DNA of 24,334 nt from Phycisphaerales bacterium UBA3190 (GTDB lineage: Bacteria > Planctomycetota > Phycisphaerae > Phycisphaerales > UBA1924): assembly GCA_002364005.1 (NCBI GenBank), contig DEXG01000004.1, positions 21,357-45,690 of the forward strand, read 5' to 3'. Both the position numbers and the translations under genes were made by a program. The notes beneath the pieces are model-generated. The model worked only from the letters and a program-made list of their open reading frames with translations. It was not told the origin of the DNA and ran no database searches. Shown one piece after another: positions 21,789 to 24,334 of this stretch (positions are counted from its first letter, which is position 1; each line of letters begins with the position of its first letter).

Positions 21789-23426
21789 TCACTCGTCTTG
21801 GATCTTCGCGGGTCGCTTGCGTCGGATCAGGTTGCTGACCCGCTGTCGTTCCGCGCCGCTCATCACAAAGACCGCCGAGCCCAGGGCGTAGACGGCCGCA
21901 AAGACCGCGAGGGAAACAAAGATCCACAGCCACTGGATGCTCGCGGCCCGCTCAGCGGTGATCTTGACTGTGAAGCCAAGGTCTCCGATGTCCGACCAGA
22001 TCCAGAGCGTCGCCAGTGCAAACCCGAGCGCAACGAGCGTCACAATGATGGGACGCAGGAGCGCGGCGAGCAGTTTATATGGCGCGATGTGCAGGCAACG
22101 CCCCGTGATGAAGGGGAAGCCCAACAAGTGAATGCCGAAGAACACGAGTGAGAGCATCAGCGGTGGGGCGTAGGGGACGAGGTCTTTGGGAAGTGTGAAC
22201 ATCAGGATGATCGACGCAACGGGTGCGAGGATACCACCCGCGACAACCCACATGGCATAGCTCTTGACGAAGCCGGCGCCGTAGAGCACGATCATCCATG
22301 TTTCGGAGATGGCACGGGACGCGATGGCCCACGCGAGGATCCGGGTCATCATCACCGCCATCGGGATGACCAGTTCATAGTTTTTGAGTGATCGCCCGAC
22401 CCAGAGGTGGAAGATCGGCCAGCCGTACACGAAGACGATGATCCCCGCGGGCAGTGCGATCATGGCGGTGAGCTTGGTCTGAATATTGATCAGGCGTTGG
22501 AGCTGCGTCCTTGCCTTCTCACTGTCCTCGCCCGCGGCGAAGCGAGCGCTGACCGCGTCGGACCCGAACTGGACGCCCGTGGTGGCCATGCGGATGTATG
22601 AGACGAATCTGAACCCGACGCCCCAGGCGGCGTTGGCGAGCGGGCCAACGAAGAGGTTGAGCAGAACCGGGGGGATCTGCTCGTGCATGTTCATGACGAC
22701 CTGCACGCCCGAGTTCCATGAGAAGGTGCTGAAGACCTCACGCACCGCTTCGCGTCGGGCACCCTTGAAGCGGATCATCAGTCGGTGATCCTTGGTGTAG
22801 ATGTAGGCGGCGGCGATGATGAATCCGAGGACGCCCAGCAGTGACCAGAGGATGCCGTGCCACATCAGCCCCTGGGCAGGATCATTGATGCCGATGGCGT
22901 ATCCCAGGATCAGCACCGAGATGATGTTGGTGGCGCGGACCCCGATAAACCAGATGTTGTAGCCGACGAACCGTTCGGTCACGAGGTACATGTTGAGCAT
23001 CGGCGCCAGGAAGACCATGGCGGCGGTGTTGAGCCCCTGCCCGGCGACGAAGCACATGGATGCGGCAAGCAGTTCTTCTGGGATCTGCAGCAGGGGGAGC
23101 AGGAGGATAACGGCCGTGAATGTTCCAATCGAGAGCAGGGTGCAGACAAAGGAGATCAGACAGATGGCCGTGTAGTTGGCTCTGAATGTTTCGTGGCCGG
23201 CGTGGTATGCCGCACCGAGTTCCCGCACGAGTGAGCCCTGGATGATTTTGCTGAATACCGCGGCAAGCCCGATGTTGGCTCCCATCAGTGAGATCATGCC
23301 GAACGCTTCGTCGCCGAGCCACGCAATGGTGAGCGGTACAACAAGAATACCAAGCCCGAGTGTGGAGAACAGTCGAACATAGTTCGACACGATCCGGACC
23401 AACCCTTTCCGGGCCTCATGAGTCAT
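21789..23426 (-). CDS. Wzx-type polysaccharide flippase (MOP superfamily)
   Basis: A 545-residue membrane protein with about twelve to fourteen hydrophobic helices. The start has RIVSNYVRLFSTLGLGILVVPLTIAWLGDEAFGMISL, the usual first helices of polysaccharide-biosynthesis exporters (N..R.....l..l...pl....lG...yGl..l). WNSGVQVVMNMHEQIPPVLLNLFVG in the middle is the typical start of the second bundle. It would flip a polyprenyl-linked oligosaccharide across the inner membrane. The ATG at 23426 follows GGAGCAG. Length is somewhat above common Wzx proteins (about 400-500) because of a longer C-terminal part with two extra hydrophobic segments and a basic tail. It is divergent from the O-antigen ligase-like gene and convergent with the EEP gene. 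Confidence 0.88.
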   Translation of the reverse strand: MTHEARKGLVRIVSNYVRLFSTLGLGILVVPLTIAWLGDEAFGMISLMGANIGLAAVFSKIIQGSLVRELGAAYHAGHETFRANYTAICLISFVCTLLSIGTFTAVILLLPLLQIPEELLAASMCFVAGQGLNTAAMVFLAPMLNMYLVTERFVGYNIWFIGVRATNIISVLILGYAIGINDPAQGLMWHGILWSLLGVLGFIIAAAYIYTKDHRLMIRFKGARREAVREVFSTFSWNSGVQVVMNMHEQIPPVLLNLFVGPLANAAWGVGFRFVSYIRMATTGVQFGSDAVSARFAAGEDSEKARTQLQRLINIQTKLTAMIALPAGIIVFVYGWPIFHLWVGRSLKNYELVIPMAVMMTRILAWAIASRAISETWMIVLYGAGFVKSYAMWVVAGGILAPVASIILMFTLPKDLVPYAPPLMLSLVFFGIHLLGFPFITGRCLHIAPYKLLAALLRPIIVTLVALGFALATLWIWSDIGDLGFTVKITAERAASIQWLWIFVSLAVFAAVYALGSAVFVMSGAERQRVSNLIRRKRPAKIQDE

Positions 23427-23501
23427 GCACTGCTCCGTTATAGGCCTACGAGCCGACGCGTCTAATTCGTGAGATACTCTCCGGATCGGTCGAACTGTAC
23501 T

Positions 23502-23531
23502 CGAGACTGAACCTATAATATGGGAGTCTCG
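23502..23531 (+). promoter_or_regulatory. Promoter -10 flanked by an inverted repeat, before the O-antigen ligase-like gene
   Basis: A consensus TATAAT lies at 23514-23519, 38 nt before the ATG at 23558. It is enclosed by CGAGACT (23502-23508) and AGTCTCG (23525-23531), a perfect 7-bp inverted repeat. A poor -35 (TCGAAC, 23490-23495) is 18 nt upstream. The repeat could be an operator covering the -10. Confidence 0.5.
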
Positions 23532-23557
23532 GCGCGATCGGCACCTGAGTCACACGC

Positions 23558-24334
23558 ATGGATATATTCGACCAAATCCCCATCCCGATTCTTGCCGGAT
23601 TGCTACTGGTCGTCCTGATCGCGGCCGGGGTTTTCCTAATCGGTCTCACAAAGAAGTGGGGACCACTGCTCCCATACTCGGGCATGCTGCTCTTCAGCGC
23701 GATGGCGACCCCGGTGGACTGGAACGATCGTATCCGTCCCACGCTCTGGCTTCCGATCCAGACCAAGCGATCCATCCTGTTTTTGATCTGCAGCCTGAGC
23801 CTGTCGTTCGTCGTCCTCGTACAGCTGCAACACCTCAAGGGCAAGGCCCAATCGATCTTAGCTTGGATGTTCTTCACCCTCGCCATGTACGCATCTCTGA
23901 TGCGTGCGTTCCATGAAGGTCCCGTATCAGGGATCGAGTCCGCCGCCTTCACCCTGGTGGTGGTCCCGCCGCTGATCCTGTTGCCGGCGATCGTCATGCG
24001 TCATTTCTCTGATTTCCGGATGATCTTATACGCGATCATCCTCTCGAACGCCGTATGGACCCTGATGGTCGCGGCGCAGATGCTCATCAACCCACAACTC
24101 GTCACTGTCGGCGGCAGCGTCCGGTTCGTCGGGGTCTTCGCCAACCCCCAGCACACCGGCGTATACCTGTCGCATATCTGCGTCATACTCCTCTGGTTAC
24201 TCATGAACCAACCGGGCAAGCTGAGACTCGTGCTCCTCGCCCTGATGGGTATCAACATGGTCTTCCTGCTCTGGACCGGATCACGAACCGGCGGGGGCAT
24301 GTTTGTGATCGGGGTCTGCGCGATCGTCTACCCC
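23558..24334 (+). CDS. O-antigen ligase/polymerase-like membrane protein (5' part)
   Basis: The frame is open from ATG 23558 to the window edge (259 codons seen), so the C-terminus is missing. The protein is strongly hydrophobic with about seven membrane helices: ILAGLLLVVLIAAGVFLIGL, SILFLICSLSLSFVVLVQL, a helix around AFTLVVVPPLILLPAI, and more. RFVGVFANPQHTGVYL (R..G.f.NP...G) and FLLWTGSRTGG are the elements that precede the large periplasmic loop in WaaL/Wzy-type (Wzy_C) proteins. It would polymerise or ligate lipid-linked glycans on the periplasmic side. The divergent flippase gene 131 nt away supports a polysaccharide role. Ribosome-binding sequence is weak (no GGAG within 15 nt). Polymerase versus ligase cannot be decided. 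Confidence 0.8.
   Translation, partial: MDIFDQIPIPILAGLLLVVLIAAGVFLIGLTKKWGPLLPYSGMLLFSAMATPVDWNDRIRPTLWLPIQTKRSILFLICSLSLSFVVLVQLQHLKGKAQSILAWMFFTLAMYASLMRAFHEGPVSGIESAAFTLVVVPPLILLPAIVMRHFSDFRMILYAIILSNAVWTLMVAAQMLINPQLVTVGGSVRFVGVFANPQHTGVYLSHICVILLWLLMNQPGKLRLVLLALMGINMVFLLWTGSRTGGGMFVIGVCAIVYP

Overview
The window looks like a chromosomal piece of a planctomycete, most likely class Phycisphaerae. The clues are high GC with AT-rich promoter patches, a histone H1-like Lys/Arg repeat protein, and secreted proteins ending in a VPLPPAA-type PEP-CTERM/VPLP-CTERM sorting tail. A secreted peptidase-S74 protein, a DUF4953-type metalloprotease and an IS200-like (RAYT) transposase among GC-rich palindromes also fit. 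The assignment is inferred from gene content; no rRNA or other phylogenetic marker is present.

Layout. 1-306: end of a histone H1-like gene with a strong terminator. 595-3889: a + strand array of four secreted sorting-tail proteins, each in its own transcription unit with its own terminator. Three are paralogues that carry a Cys and a Gln placed as in thioester (TED/TQXA) adhesin domains; the other shares only signal peptide and tail. 3960-8070: a - strand cluster read from 8070 down: a frameshifted thioredoxin-like secreted protein, an AAC(6')-like acetyltransferase (ATGA overlap), a secreted S74 autochaperone protein, a DUF1450 protein and a sulfotransferase. 8169-9677: a REP/RAYT island of four palindrome cassettes around one HUH transposase gene.

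9682-24334: a polysaccharide and envelope region. GDP-fucose synthase (fcl) and GDP-mannose 4,6-dehydratase (gmd) are both on - but separated by a membrane EEP-family protein with a degenerate active site and a secreted protein related at its N-terminus to the S74 protein. Then come a GT-C-like membrane protein (-), a UbiA phosphoribosyltransferase-like protein (+), a 1041-residue secreted zinc metalloprotease behind a structured 250-nt leader (+), a second EEP-family membrane protein with intact motifs (+), a Wzx-type flippase (-) and the start of an O-antigen ligase-like gene (+, cut by the window end).

How they may work together (inference): Gmd and Fcl make GDP-L-fucose; the GT-C protein and the UbiA protein handle lipid-linked sugars; Wzx flips and the ligase-like protein polymerises or transfers the product; the sulfotransferase may sulfate glycans. 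Exosortase-type proteins are usually encoded in genomes rich in exopolysaccharide genes, so the sorting-tail proteins may be matrix or surface components. No exosortase gene is in the window. The most unusual items are the thioester-like sorting-tail paralogues and the multi-hairpin cassettes around the transposase.
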